Assembly: GCF_018614615.1 (NCBI RefSeq)
Contig: NZ_JAGGOK010000008.1
Span: 62,001 to 126,000, forward strand
Reading direction: 5' to 3'
DNA: 64,000 nucleotides
Origin: Streptomyces sp. ISL-100
Lineage (GTDB): Bacteria; Actinomycetota; Actinomycetes; Streptomycetales; Streptomycetaceae
Every line of letters begins with the position of its first letter. The first letter of the stretch is position 1. The position numbers were made by a program, and so were the translations under genes. The notes under the pieces are model-generated. The model worked only from the letters and a program-made list of their open reading frames with translations. It ran no database searches and was not told where the DNA came from. Positions 8,996-17,337 of this stretch are shown in pieces.

Positions 8996-9412
8996 ATGGA
9001 ACCGCGGTACGAAATCGAGATCGAACCGGAGGTGCGGGCCTGGCTCGGGTCCCTTCCGAGAGAGCACTACCGCTTCGTCGAACGGCACGCGGACATTCGA
9101 GGAGCAAGGATGAGCGGCGGCTACCACACCCAGTGGAAGATCCGGATGAGCACCGCGTCGACCCCGCGTACATCGAAGCGGGCGCCTCGATCGCCCTCGG
9201 TCAGGCGGTGTACGACTTCCGCGTCGCGCTCGGTGTCCCGGAGGGCCGGTCTCACCGAGGCCGAGGTCGAGCAGATCGAGGGCGGTGGCGCCGCACCGAC
9301 GCTGCCTCTGTTGCGGCAGCTGGCCTCCGCCCTCGACGCACAGCTGGACGTGTCCATCGACGCCGACGCCATGTCCCTGGCCTTCGTACCGCACGCCGCA
9401 CAGCGGTCGGCT
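8996..9412 (+). pseudogene. decayed toxin-antitoxin pair (RelE/HigB-like toxin stub, frameshifted XRE antitoxin)
   Basis: The first 32 codons (MEPRYEIEIEPEVRAWLGSL) look like the N terminus of a RelE/HigB-type toxin, but the rest of the toxin is missing. They run directly into MSGGYHTQW, the expected start of its partner antitoxin. The antitoxin then continues in a second frame (DPAYIEAGASIALGQAVYDF, from about 9133) and returns to the first frame for RAGLTEAEVEQIEGG and the C-terminal ALDAQLDVSIDAD (to about 9380). The helix-turn-helix itself lost a few codons at the second shift, so neither protein should be functional. The locus is convergent with the next gene. Confidence 0.72.
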
Positions 9413-10203
9413 CAGCCGAAGGACGCCCGCGCCAGCCAGAAGTCCAGCAGCTCCGCGTCGCCCAGCACCTCCACCCGGTCGCTGTCGGCGGGCAGCCGCC
9501 GGTAGAAGACCTGGAGTACGTCGGCGAGCGGGCCGCGCAGGGCCACCGTGGCCCGCTCGTGGCCGTGGCGCCAGGTGAAGCCGTCCTCGCCGAACTCGAT
9601 CAGCCACTCCGCGTCGAGCGCGTCGGCCGCGTCCGTCGCGTGGAGGTGGATGGAGCGGCCCACTCCGCGCAGCTCGTTCGCCTCCTCGTCGGCGCCGGTG
9701 GACTGCGACCAGGCGACGATCCCCAGCCACTCGTCGATGGCGTCCGCCGCGACATCGTGGGCCACGTCGAAGGTGATGCCGGCGGCGATCGCCGCGTCCG
9801 CGCGGTGGATCACCGTCTCGTGGGTCATACGGCGCGCCCAGAAGGCAGCGCTGCGGTCCGCGCTCCAGGACCACACCTTGGCCTTCGGCCCGGCCGCCCG
9901 CAGCGTATCGGCGGCCTTCTGCGCGCCCTGCGCCAACCACGCGTCCAGGGCGGCTGGTTCCCCGTCGCCGGGGCCGACGAAGTCGGGGACCTCGTTCTCG
10001 GAGACGTCCGCGGAAGCCTTCGTCCGTACGATCGTCTCGACCCGGCGGTGCGCGCCACCCACGTGCCGCGCGAGGTGGCCCAAGGTCCACTCGGCGCAGG
10101 TCGGCACTTTTGTGCTCAGGTCCGCGCCGACCAGCGCGGCCCTCAACGAGTCTGTCTGCCGGACGATTTCGTCGCAGTAGCGGGCGTGCCCCAGATCAGT
10201 CAT
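9412..10203 (-). CDS. maleylpyruvate isomerase family mycothiol-dependent enzyme
   Basis: A 263-aa protein with the mycothiol maleylpyruvate isomerase N-terminal helical domain (residues about 10-150: TKVPTCAEWTLGHLARHVGGAHR, then RRMTHETVIHRADA) and the C-terminal SCP2-like domain (RATVALRGPLADVLQVFYRR). The conserved His of LGHLARHVGG and HETVIHRADA are the presumed metal ligands of the DinB-like fold. Members use mycothiol for isomerisation or thiol transfer; this one's substrate is not evident. Confidence 0.88.
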   Translation of the reverse strand: MTDLGHARYCDEIVRQTDSLRAALVGADLSTKVPTCAEWTLGHLARHVGGAHRRVETIVRTKASADVSENEVPDFVGPGDGEPAALDAWLAQGAQKAADTLRAAGPKAKVWSWSADRSAAFWARRMTHETVIHRADAAIAAGITFDVAHDVAADAIDEWLGIVAWSQSTGADEEANELRGVGRSIHLHATDAADALDAEWLIEFGEDGFTWRHGHERATVALRGPLADVLQVFYRRLPADSDRVEVLGDAELLDFWLARASFG

Positions 10204-10250
10204 GCGCGCACTCTACGTTTCAGGCGGCGCAAAGCGGCAACACGTTCGGC

Positions 10251-10544
10251 ATGTCCCCGAGTCAGCGCAGCGGAAGCAACCAGGCGGCGACGATCATCAT
10301 CGTCATCGCCGACATCATGGCCGGAATCATCGGCCTCTGGATCCTGATGTACCTGCTCGACGCGAACCGGGCGAACGACCTGGTGAACTTCCTCCAGGAC
10401 GCCGCCCGCTGGCTGGCCGGCTGGTCGTGGGACCTGTTCACCTTCGACGAGGCGTGGGCGCGCGTCGTGGCCGGTTACGGCCTCGCGGCGATCGTGTACC
10501 TCTTCGCCGGGCACGCGCTGGCGAACGTCCTGCGCCGCCACTGA
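10251..10544 (+). CDS. small two-helix membrane protein of unknown function
   Basis: A 97-aa protein with two hydrophobic segments (AATIIIVIADIMAGIIGLWILMY, residues about 12-34, and VVAGYGLAAIVYLFAGHALANV near the C terminus). Similar small proteins are conserved in Streptomyces, but no function is recognised. The ATG is chosen because upstream sequence in the frame overlaps the divergent gene's start and has no membrane character. No strong Shine-Dalgarno sequence is seen. Confidence 0.6.
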   Translation: MSPSQRSGSNQAATIIIVIADIMAGIIGLWILMYLLDANRANDLVNFLQDAARWLAGWSWDLFTFDEAWARVVAGYGLAAIVYLFAGHALANVLRRH

Positions 10545-10557
10545 GCGAAGTCGCCGG

Positions 10558-11640
10558 CTAGCAGCAGTCCGGGTCCAGGCCCAGCGGCAGCCGTTCGCCG
10601 CTGAAGACAGCGGTGGTCGCCTCGTCTCCCCCCAGGGCGGCCACCGCCAGCAGCAGCGAGCCCGCCGTCCAGGTGGTGAGCTCCTCGGGCCATACGGCCC
10701 GGTTGCCCTCGAAGACGTACCCCGTCCAGTACATGCCGCCCGGCGCCCGCAGGTGCTGGACCGACTGAAGGATCTCCAGCGCCCGGTCCGACTCCCCCAT
10801 CACCCACAGGGCGAGCGCGAGTTCACAGCTTTCGCCGCCGGTCACCCACGGGTTGGGGACGATGCAGCGGACGCCCTGCCCCGGAACGACGAACCGGTCC
10901 CAGTCCGCCTCGATACGGGCCTTGGCGTCCACTCCCGTGATCGCGCTCGTGAGGATCGGGTAGTACCAGTCCATCGAGTAGCGGCTCTTGTCGAGGAACC
11001 GCTCGGGGTGGTGCTGGATGGCATGGCGCAGCGCGCCCACCGCCAGCTCCCAGTCCGGCTGCGGCTCTTCGCGCTGCTCGGCGACCGCGAGCGCGCAGCG
11101 CAGTGCCTGGTGGATGGAGGAACTACCCGTCAGCAGCGCGTCCTTGACGGGCGTACCGTCGTCCTCCCGCTTCCAGCCGATCTGGCCGCCGGGCTGCTGG
11201 AGCCCGAGTACGAACTCCGTAGCCGCGTAGACGGCCGGCCACATGCGGTCGATGAACGCGTCGTCGCCGGTGGCGACGTAGTGGTGCCAGACGCCGACAG
11301 CGATGTACGCGCAGAAGTTGGTCTCGCGGCCCCGGTCGGTGACGCGCTCCGCGTCCCCGTCGTCGTACGCCGCGTACCAGGAGCCGTCCGCGTTCTGGTG
11401 CCTCGCCAGCCACTCGTAGGCGCGGGCGGCGGCGTCGTGTTCGCCGGCCGCGTCGAGCGCCATGGCGGCCTCGGTGTGGTCCCACGGGTCGAGGTGGTGA
11501 CCGCGAAACCACGGGATGGCGCCGTCCTCGCGCTGTGCGGCGAGGATGCCGGCCACGGTCTCGGCGGCCTCTTCGGCGGTCAGAACACCGGGCAGGACAA
11601 GGTGTTCCGTACGTTCAGGGCCGCGCCCGAAAACAGTCAC
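10558..11640 (-). CDS. prenyltransferase/squalene-cyclase-like alpha/alpha-barrel protein
   Basis: A 360-aa protein with repeats of the squalene-hopene cyclase/prenyltransferase-beta type: ILAAQREDGAIPWF, LARHQNADGSWY, VLGLQQPGGQIGW and related QxxDGxW-like motifs in an alpha/alpha toroid. No DxDD cyclase motif is seen, so cyclase activity is uncertain. The GTG start overlaps the upstream methyltransferase stop as GTGA, which implies translational coupling. Together with the glycosyltransferase and methyltransferase it forms a three-gene unit that recurs in streptomycetes. The role may lie in a glycan or glycolipid pathway. Confidence 0.75.
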   Translation of the reverse strand: MTVFGRGPERTEHLVLPGVLTAEEAAETVAGILAAQREDGAIPWFRGHHLDPWDHTEAAMALDAAGEHDAAARAYEWLARHQNADGSWYAAYDDGDAERVTDRGRETNFCAYIAVGVWHHYVATGDDAFIDRMWPAVYAATEFVLGLQQPGGQIGWKREDDGTPVKDALLTGSSSIHQALRCALAVAEQREEPQPDWELAVGALRHAIQHHPERFLDKSRYSMDWYYPILTSAITGVDAKARIEADWDRFVVPGQGVRCIVPNPWVTGGESCELALALWVMGESDRALEILQSVQHLRAPGGMYWTGYVFEGNRAVWPEELTTWTAGSLLLAVAALGGDEATTAVFSGERLPLGLDPDCC

Positions 11641-12392
11641 TTGGCGGCCGCCGCTACCGCTGACGCCGGCAGGTGCGGCTTGGTCGCGTACGCCACGAAG
11701 CTCTTGCCGACCACCGGGTTCAGCAACTGCTCGGCTATCCGCGTCGCGGCGGGCTTCTTCATGATGTCCCAGACCAGGAGCTTGTGGTACGCCCGGACCG
11801 GGAGCGCTGCGTCCTTGCCGTCCCTGCCCACTCCGAACGCGCACTTCAGCCACCAGTACGGCGAGTGCAGCGCGTGCGCGTGGTGCGTGCCGTACGGCTT
11901 CAGGCCGGCCTCGCGCATCTTGCCGAGCAGCTCGTCGGCCTTGTAGATGCGGATGTGCCCGCCCTCGACCTCGTGGTACGCGTCGCTCAGCGCCCAGCAG
12001 ATCTTCTCGGGCCCGTAGCGCGGCACGGTGACCGCGATGCGCCCGCCCGGCTTCAGTACGCGGACCATCTCGGCCAGCACCCCCTTGTCGTCGGGGATGT
12101 GCTCCATGACCTCGGAGATGATCACGACGTCGAAGGAGGCGTCGGGGAAGGGGAGGTTGAGCGCGTCGCCCTCCATGGCGGTGGCGGTAGCGCCCGCCGG
12201 GGCCTCACCGGCCTCCTTCATGGCGGCGAACCACTTGGCGACCTCGCGGATCTCCTCGCCGTTCTGGTCGAGGGCCACGACCTGGGCGCCGCGCCGGTAG
12301 CACTCGAAGGCGTGCCGGCCGGCGCCGCAGCCCAGGTCGAGTACGCGATCGCCCGCGGCGAGCGGGAAGCGGGAGAAGTCCACGGTCAGCAC
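11637..12392 (-). CDS. class I SAM-dependent methyltransferase (Methyltransf_11 type)
   Basis: A 251-aa protein. Motif I is VLDLGCGAGRHAFECYRRGA (residues about 18-37), followed by VVALDQNGEEI, then FDVVIISEVMEHIPDD and VLKPGGRIAVTVPR, the classical order of a Methyltransf_11 domain. The C-terminal third (EKICWALSDAYHEVEGGHIRIY) is typical of lipid or isoprenoid/sterol-like methyltransferases. The stop codon overlaps the start of the next gene by 4 nt. It lies about 97 nt downstream of the glycosyltransferase gene and is probably in the same operon. Confidence 0.9.
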   Translation of the reverse strand: MLTVDFSRFPLAAGDRVLDLGCGAGRHAFECYRRGAQVVALDQNGEEIREVAKWFAAMKEAGEAPAGATATAMEGDALNLPFPDASFDVVIISEVMEHIPDDKGVLAEMVRVLKPGGRIAVTVPRYGPEKICWALSDAYHEVEGGHIRIYKADELLGKMREAGLKPYGTHHAHALHSPYWWLKCAFGVGRDGKDAALPVRAYHKLLVWDIMKKPAATRIAEQLLNPVVGKSFVAYATKPHLPASAVAAAAK

Positions 12393-12489
12393 GGGGTCTG
12401 CCCTTCCGGGTGGGGGTGGGTTACGGCGCCGGTCCGCCGGGCGCGTATGGCTGAGGCCCCGGGGCGGCCGGGGTTGTGCGGGGTCCGCG

Positions 12490-13821
12490 TCAACGCACTC
12501 TCACCGACCGGGCTCCCCGGCCCACCGCACCATGGGCGGCGAGCCGCTCGCGGTAGAGGTCCGCGGTGCCCTGGGCCGCCTTGGCCCAGGTGAAGCGGTC
12601 CAGCACGCGGTTACGCCCGGCCGCGCCCAGCCGCCGGCGCAGTTCGGGGTCGCCCAGCAGCCGGCCGAGAGCGGCGGCCAGCGCGCCCGCGTCGCCCGGC
12701 GGTACGGCGAGGCAGGTCTCGCCGTCCGTTCCCGCGACCTCGGGGATGGCGCCGCCGGTGGTGGCGACGAGCGGGGTGCCGGTGGCCATCGCCTCGGCGG
12801 CGGGCAGCGAGAAGCCTTCGTACAGGGAGGGGACACAGGAGATCTGGGCGCTGCGCACGAGGTCGACGAGCTCCTGGTCGCTTATGCCCTTGACGAACTC
12901 GACGGCGCCCTGGAGCCCGTACCGCTCTATGGCCTGGGCGACCGGGCCGTCCTCGGCGCGCTTGCCGACGACTACGAGGTGCGCGTCGGGCTGCTCGGTG
13001 CGGAGCTTGGCGAGCGCCTCGACGAGGTGGACAAGGCCCTTGAGCGGTACGTCCGCGCTGGACGTCGTCACGATCCGCCCCGGGATCTCGGCGACGGACG
13101 GGTCGGGCGACCACAGGCCGGTGTCCGCGCCGATGTGCACGACGCGGATACGGTCCTGGCGTACCCCGAGGTGCTCGACGATCTCCTGCTCGGAGGACCC
13201 GGACACGGTGAGCACGGAGGGCAGGCGGCGTGCGACGCGCTTCTGCATGCGAGTGAAGCCGTACCAGCGGCGTACGGAGGCGCGCTTGCGGCGGCTGGTC
13301 GCGGCGTCGAGGTCGAGCTGCCGGTCGACGGTGATGGGGTGGTGGATGGTGGTGACCAGGGGGGCGCCGAGGTCGCCGAGCAGGCCGTAGCCGAGTGTCT
13401 GGTTGTCGTGGATGACGTCGAACTCGCCTCGGCGGGCGGCCAGGTGGCGCCTGGCGCGGAGCGAGAAGGTGAGGGGCTCGGGGAAGCCGCCGGTCCACAT
13501 CGTCGCGACTTCGAGGGCGTCGATCCAGTCACGGTATTCGTCGCGCTTCGGAGTCCGGAAGGGGTCGGGGCTGCGGTACAGGTCGAGGCTGGCCAGTTCG
13601 GTGAGCGGCACGCCCTCGTCGAGTACGGGGTAGGGCTGGGAGCCGAGGACTTCGACGCTGTGGCCGAGGCGTGCGAGCTCGCGCGAGAGGTGACGTATGT
13701 AGACGCCCTGGCCGCCGCAGAACGGGTTGCCCTTGTACGTCAGGAGCGCGATGCGCAGCGGGCGGTCGCCCTGGACGGGGTCCCCCGCGTGGGGGCTCGC
13801 CTCTATGGCCTCAGCGGTCAC
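12490..13821 (-). CDS. glycosyltransferase family 4
   Basis: A 443-aa GT-B glycosyltransferase. The N-terminal half contains RIALLTYKGNPFCGGQGVYI and RHLSRELARLGHSVEVLGSQ, the acceptor-domain loop that is Gly-rich in GT4 enzymes. The C-terminal half has the donor-binding signature PSLYEGFSLPAAEAMATGTP (the EX7E region) and LVATTGGAIPEV. It heads a three-gene operon with the methyltransferase and the alpha/alpha-barrel protein. Donor and acceptor sugars cannot be read from the sequence. A KstR-type box lies 56 nt upstream of its start, between it and kstR. Confidence 0.92.
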   Translation of the reverse strand: MTAEAIEASPHAGDPVQGDRPLRIALLTYKGNPFCGGQGVYIRHLSRELARLGHSVEVLGSQPYPVLDEGVPLTELASLDLYRSPDPFRTPKRDEYRDWIDALEVATMWTGGFPEPLTFSLRARRHLAARRGEFDVIHDNQTLGYGLLGDLGAPLVTTIHHPITVDRQLDLDAATSRRKRASVRRWYGFTRMQKRVARRLPSVLTVSGSSEQEIVEHLGVRQDRIRVVHIGADTGLWSPDPSVAEIPGRIVTTSSADVPLKGLVHLVEALAKLRTEQPDAHLVVVGKRAEDGPVAQAIERYGLQGAVEFVKGISDQELVDLVRSAQISCVPSLYEGFSLPAAEAMATGTPLVATTGGAIPEVAGTDGETCLAVPPGDAGALAAALGRLLGDPELRRRLGAAGRNRVLDRFTWAKAAQGTADLYRERLAAHGAVGRGARSVRVR

Positions 13822-13876
13822 TCCCGGCCCCCTTCATCACTGCTCTTTCACCGGAGCGTAGCCGCTGGCGTTAACC

Positions 13877-13890
13877 TAGAACAAGTTTCA
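13877..13890. promoter_or_regulatory. KstR-type operator between the glycosyltransferase and kstR
   Basis: TAGAACAAGTTTCA matches TNNAACNNGTTNNA exactly. It lies in the divergent region between the glycosyltransferase (start 13821) and the kstR-like gene (start about 14065). It could serve autoregulation of kstR, control of the glycosyltransferase operon, or both. Confidence 0.78.
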
Positions 13891-14064
13891 GTATCGATCG
13901 CTCAACACGCATCCGACGAGCTCTGAATCTACCGGCAGGTAGCGCAACCGTAAGCGGCCGGATCAGGTGATTCGCGCCACGGCAGGTGCCCTGCCATGCT
14001 GTGCCACCCGGGGGGCCCGGTCCCCCACGCCCGGCGTACGGACAAATGCCATGGAATGGGACGC

Positions 14065-14688
14065 ATGACAGCGGAAGTCAACCCAGTCAACCTCTCGTCG
14101 CCGCCTCTGACGGAACGCCAGGAGGCTCGCCGCCGCCGGATCCTGCACGCCAGCGCGCAGTTGGCCAGCCGGGGCGGCTTCGACGCGGTACAGATGCGCG
14201 AAGTCGCCGAGGCCGCCGGAGTCGCCCTGGGCACGCTGTACCGCTACTTCCCTTCCAAGGTCCACCTGCTGGTCGCCACCATGCAGGACCAGCTCCAGCA
14301 CATGCACACCACGCTCCGCAAGAGGCCGCCGGCCGGCGAGAGCGCGTCCGAGCGGGTCGCCGAGACCCTGATGCGCGCCTTCCGGGCCCTTCAGCGAGAG
14401 CCTCAGCTGGCGGACGCGATGGTACGGGCCCTGACCTTCGCGGACCGCAGCGTCAGCCCCGAGGTGGACACGGTCTCCCGACAGACGACGGCGATCATCC
14501 TGGACGCGATGGACGTGAAGGGGGCGCCGACCCCGGAGCAGCTGTCGGCGGTCAGGGTCATCGAGCACACCTGGCACTCGGCGCTGATCACGTGGCTTTC
14601 AGGCCGGGCGTCGATCGCCCAGGTGAAGATCGACATCGAGACCGTGTGCCGCCTGATCGATCTGACAGACCCGGATTACCCCAGGTAA
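14065..14688 (+). CDS. kstR: KstR-like TetR-family repressor of steroid catabolism genes
   Basis: A 207-aa TetR regulator. The helix-turn-helix (RRRRILHASAQLASRGGFDA, MREVAEAAGVALGTLYRYFP) is followed by SKVHLLVATM, a run that KstR proteins share closely. The ligand domain AFRALQREPQLADAMVRALTFAD and the late VWHS-like HTWHSALITWLSGRAS also parallel mycobacterial KstR. KstR is derepressed by a 3-oxosteroid-CoA and binds TNNAACNNGTTNNA. A perfect box is upstream, and three further loci in the window carry boxes, supporting this call. An ATG 9 nt earlier is an alternative start. Confidence 0.82.
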   Translation: MTAEVNPVNLSSPPLTERQEARRRRILHASAQLASRGGFDAVQMREVAEAAGVALGTLYRYFPSKVHLLVATMQDQLQHMHTTLRKRPPAGESASERVAETLMRAFRALQREPQLADAMVRALTFADRSVSPEVDTVSRQTTAIILDAMDVKGAPTPEQLSAVRVIEHTWHSALITWLSGRASIAQVKIDIETVCRLIDLTDPDYPR

Positions 14689-14841
14689 CAGGCGCACGTG
14701 CGCCCGCAGTGCGCTCGATGTGCCCCTCTCACGCTCCCCAATGGCTCAAATCCGTGCCCTTCGCACCGGCTGTCCCGGGTACTAATGGGCGACGTGCCAT
14801 GTCCATGCAGTGCAGCACAGCGGGACCCAGGGGAGCAGGTA

Positions 14842-15459
14842 GTGACCCGCATGATTCGCGTTCTTCTCGTGCACGACATCTGTCTGATGCGGTCGGGACT
14901 GGCCGCACTGCTCGAAAAGGAGCACGACATCGACATATCCACCAGCACATCGGTGGAAGCCCCGGCCGCGGCACGGTCGTTGGAGCCCCGTGTGTGCGTC
15001 GTCGACGCGGAGGGGCCGGGATCCTCGGCCCTCGACGCCGCCGTTGAGGCGTCGGCCGCCCGTGACACGTATCCCGGCTGCTCGCTGCTGACCCTCGTCC
15101 CCGCCGGCAAGCCGGGACTGCTGCGCCGCGCGTACGAGGCCCGGGCTCTCGGGTACGTCAGCAAGGAGGCCCCCACGGGCCGGCTCCTTGAGGGGATACG
15201 GCTGGTGGCGTCGGGGAAACGTTTCGTCGACGACTCCCTCGCGTACGAGTTCCTGGAAGCAGCCCGGAGCCCGCTCACCACGCGTGAGCTGAGCGTGCTG
15301 TCACTCGCCGCCGAGGGGGCCGGCGTCACTGAGATCGCCGACAGCCTGCATCTGACCAACGGGACTGTGCGCAACTACATGGCCGCCATCACCCGCAAGA
15401 CCGGGGCCCGCAACCGGGTGGACGCCATTCGCATCTCCCAGTGCGCCGGCTGGCTCTGA
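14842..15459 (+). CDS. ramR: RamR-like LuxR-family response regulator of the lanthipeptide cluster
   Basis: A 205-aa protein with an N-terminal receiver-like domain (VLLVHDICLMRSGLAALLEK, VCVVDAEGPG, LGYVSKEAP) and a C-terminal LuxR/NarL helix-turn-helix (LTTRELSVLSLAAEGAGVTEIA, LTNGTVRNYMAAITRKTG). The receiver keeps the phospho-acceptor region as VVDAEG. RamR activates the ramCSAB operon for the SapB peptide. The GTG start is preferred because GGGAG lies 6 nt upstream; an ATG 9 nt later is possible. It is convergent with ramB, and the two 3' ends overlap by 159 nt. Confidence 0.85.
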   Translation: MTRMIRVLLVHDICLMRSGLAALLEKEHDIDISTSTSVEAPAAARSLEPRVCVVDAEGPGSSALDAAVEASAARDTYPGCSLLTLVPAGKPGLLRRAYEARALGYVSKEAPTGRLLEGIRLVASGKRFVDDSLAYEFLEAARSPLTTRELSVLSLAAEGAGVTEIADSLHLTNGTVRNYMAAITRKTGARNRVDAIRISQCAGWL

Positions 15460-17337
15460 CCAGCCGCCTGCCAGATCGCGGTAGAGCGCGGAGCGCCGGA
15501 TCAGCTCCTCATGACTGCCACACACCGCCTGCGTGCCGTCCATCACGAGCACGCGGTCGGCGCGTCGGGCGGAGCTGATCCGGTGGGCGACGACGACCAG
15601 CGTGGTGTCCGGGCGCTCGGCGAAGGCCCGCTCGGCGCGGGCCTCGGCGGCGGGATCCAGATGACAGGTCGCCTCGTCGAGCAGGACGACAGGCACGGGT
15701 GCCAGGTGCGCGCGGGCCAGGGCGATCAACTGCCGCTCCCCCGCCGAGAGTCCGGAGGGGACCACAGCGGCGTCCGGGCCGCCGAGCCGCAGGAGCAGCT
15801 CGTACGCCCCGACGGCGCGGACCGAGGCGAGCACGGCGGCATCGGGCGGCGGGTCCGGGCACAGATAGGTCAGGTTGTCACGCAGGCTGCCGGAGAAGAC
15901 GTACGCCTCCTGCGGCACCAGGACCCGGCGGTGCGTGCCGCGGTGCACCGGTTCGCCGCACAGCAGCACCTCGCCACGGTCGGGGACGAGCAGACCCGCG
16001 ACGAGGGCGGTCAGGGTGGACTTGCCGATGCCGCTGGGGCCGACGACGGTGAGACGGCAACCGGCGGGGACGGTGAGGTCGAGCCCGTCGAACACCGGCT
16101 CGGCATGCGGCCCGTACGCGAAGGTCACTCCGCGCAGCTCCACTGCGGCGTCCCCGCATGGCGTCGTCCCCGGGACGGAAGCCGCAGGCGGGCGCAGGCC
16201 GGGCGCCCGCTCGCCCCCGGCGCGCTCGTGGGTGGTGGGGCGAGCCGGACCTTCTCCCCACCCCGCCCCTTCCCGACCTGGGGCTCCGCCCCGGACCCCG
16301 GTCCTCATACGCCGGACGGGCTGGAAGGGACGGGCGCGTCCGGCGTTCGAAGAGCGCGAAGGCGCAGACGGGTCGTGCCCCGGGGCCGTGAGGCGGCGGA
16401 GGACTACCGTCAGGCGGGAGCCCGCTGTGCCGAGGGCCTGCATCAGGCTCTGGAGGGCGGGCAGCAGGGCGTACATCAGGTACGTGAGGGCCCCCACCAG
16501 GTCGCCGGGCGTCACCCCCCGGCCGAGCAGCCAGGGGGCGGTGACCAGCAGCAGGACGACAGGGAGCCGTCCGCCGACCGCAACCGCCAGCACCCGCAGC
16601 ACGCCCCAGCGGGCCAGGGTGTGCGCGGCGCGGAACTCGGCGGCGAACCGGGCGTCCGCGTCGGCTGCCGTCCGCGTCTCCGCGCCCGCCGCGGTGATGT
16701 CCCGCAGCCCGGCCGCCGTCGCGTCCAGGCTCTGCGCGACCGCCTCGTCGGCGGCGAGGAACGTCTCCTGGCGGCGGGCCATCGGCCGCAGCGTCACCAG
16801 GAACAGGCCGAGCCCCAGGATGAGCGGCGGCACCACGACGAGCAGCAGGACCGGCGCCAGTGAGGCGAGACCCGCCAGCGCCCCGGCCGCCGTGAAGACG
16901 AACGACCGGGAGACCATCACCAGCCCGGCGAAGGTGTCCCTGGCGATCTCCACCTGATGCGTGAGCCGGGACACCGCCGCATGGTCGGCGTCCCGCAGCG
17001 CGCCGGCGACGACTCGGCGTACCAGACCGTCGCGCAGCGGCTCCACCAGCGCGGACACGGCCCGGAACACCCGCCCGGTGCCGTACGCTCCGGCCGCGAC
17101 GGCCACCGCGGCGACCGCCAGCCAGCCGAGCCCGGTGACCGGCCGGGCCGCGAGGAACCCGTGGTCGAGGGCGCGGGCGAGGGCGTACCCGAAGAGGAAC
17201 GTCTGCGCGGCTTCGAGCAGCGACCAGCCCGCCAGCGCGAACAGCACGGGCCGCCGCCGGCTCAGGAAGCGCAGGCCTTCAGCGCGCAGCCGGGGGGCGT
17301 CAGTCGTGGCGTCGTCGGTCGGGGCGTCAGTCGTCAT
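15301..17337 (-). CDS. ramB: RamB-like ABC exporter (fused membrane and ATPase domains)
   Basis: A protein of about 678 aa. The transmembrane domain covers residues about 20-330. The nucleotide-binding domain starts near residue 410 with VVGPSGIGKSTLTALVAG (Walker A), then LSAGERQLIALARAHL (signature) and VVLLDEATCHLD (Walker B). Between them lies a linker of about 80 residues rich in R, G and P that is encoded by a dispersed Streptomyces repeat. The C-terminal 53 codons run antisense through the 3' end of ramR. The ATG start lies inside the 3' end of ramA (11-nt overlap). With RamA it should export the lanthipeptide. Confidence 0.85.
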   Translation of the reverse strand: MTTDAPTDDATTDAPRLRAEGLRFLSRRRPVLFALAGWSLLEAAQTFLFGYALARALDHGFLAARPVTGLGWLAVAAVAVAAGAYGTGRVFRAVSALVEPLRDGLVRRVVAGALRDADHAAVSRLTHQVEIARDTFAGLVMVSRSFVFTAAGALAGLASLAPVLLLVVVPPLILGLGLFLVTLRPMARRQETFLAADEAVAQSLDATAAGLRDITAAGAETRTAADADARFAAEFRAAHTLARWGVLRVLAVAVGGRLPVVLLLVTAPWLLGRGVTPGDLVGALTYLMYALLPALQSLMQALGTAGSRLTVVLRRLTAPGHDPSAPSRSSNAGRARPFQPVRRMRTGVRGGAPGREGAGWGEGPARPTTHERAGGERAPGLRPPAASVPGTTPCGDAAVELRGVTFAYGPHAEPVFDGLDLTVPAGCRLTVVGPSGIGKSTLTALVAGLLVPDRGEVLLCGEPVHRGTHRRVLVPQEAYVFSGSLRDNLTYLCPDPPPDAAVLASVRAVGAYELLLRLGGPDAAVVPSGLSAGERQLIALARAHLAPVPVVLLDEATCHLDPAAEARAERAFAERPDTTLVVVAHRISSARRADRVLVMDGTQAVCGSHEELIRRSALYRDLAGGWSEPAGALGDANGVHPVAGPGLAGDGGHVVAHSPVGQMQAVGDLSDAGPLGGE
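16251..16330. repeat. dispersed Streptomyces GC-rich repeat inside the ramB interdomain linker
   Basis: This stretch contains CACCCCGCCCCTTCCCG, GGCTCCGCCCCGGACCCCGG, TCCTCATACGCCGGACGGGC and CTGGA in order. Two further copies lie in the linker of the cobalamin ECF ATPase gene (29340-29440 and, inverted, 29557-29638). The element keeps the ramB frame open. Confidence 0.75.
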
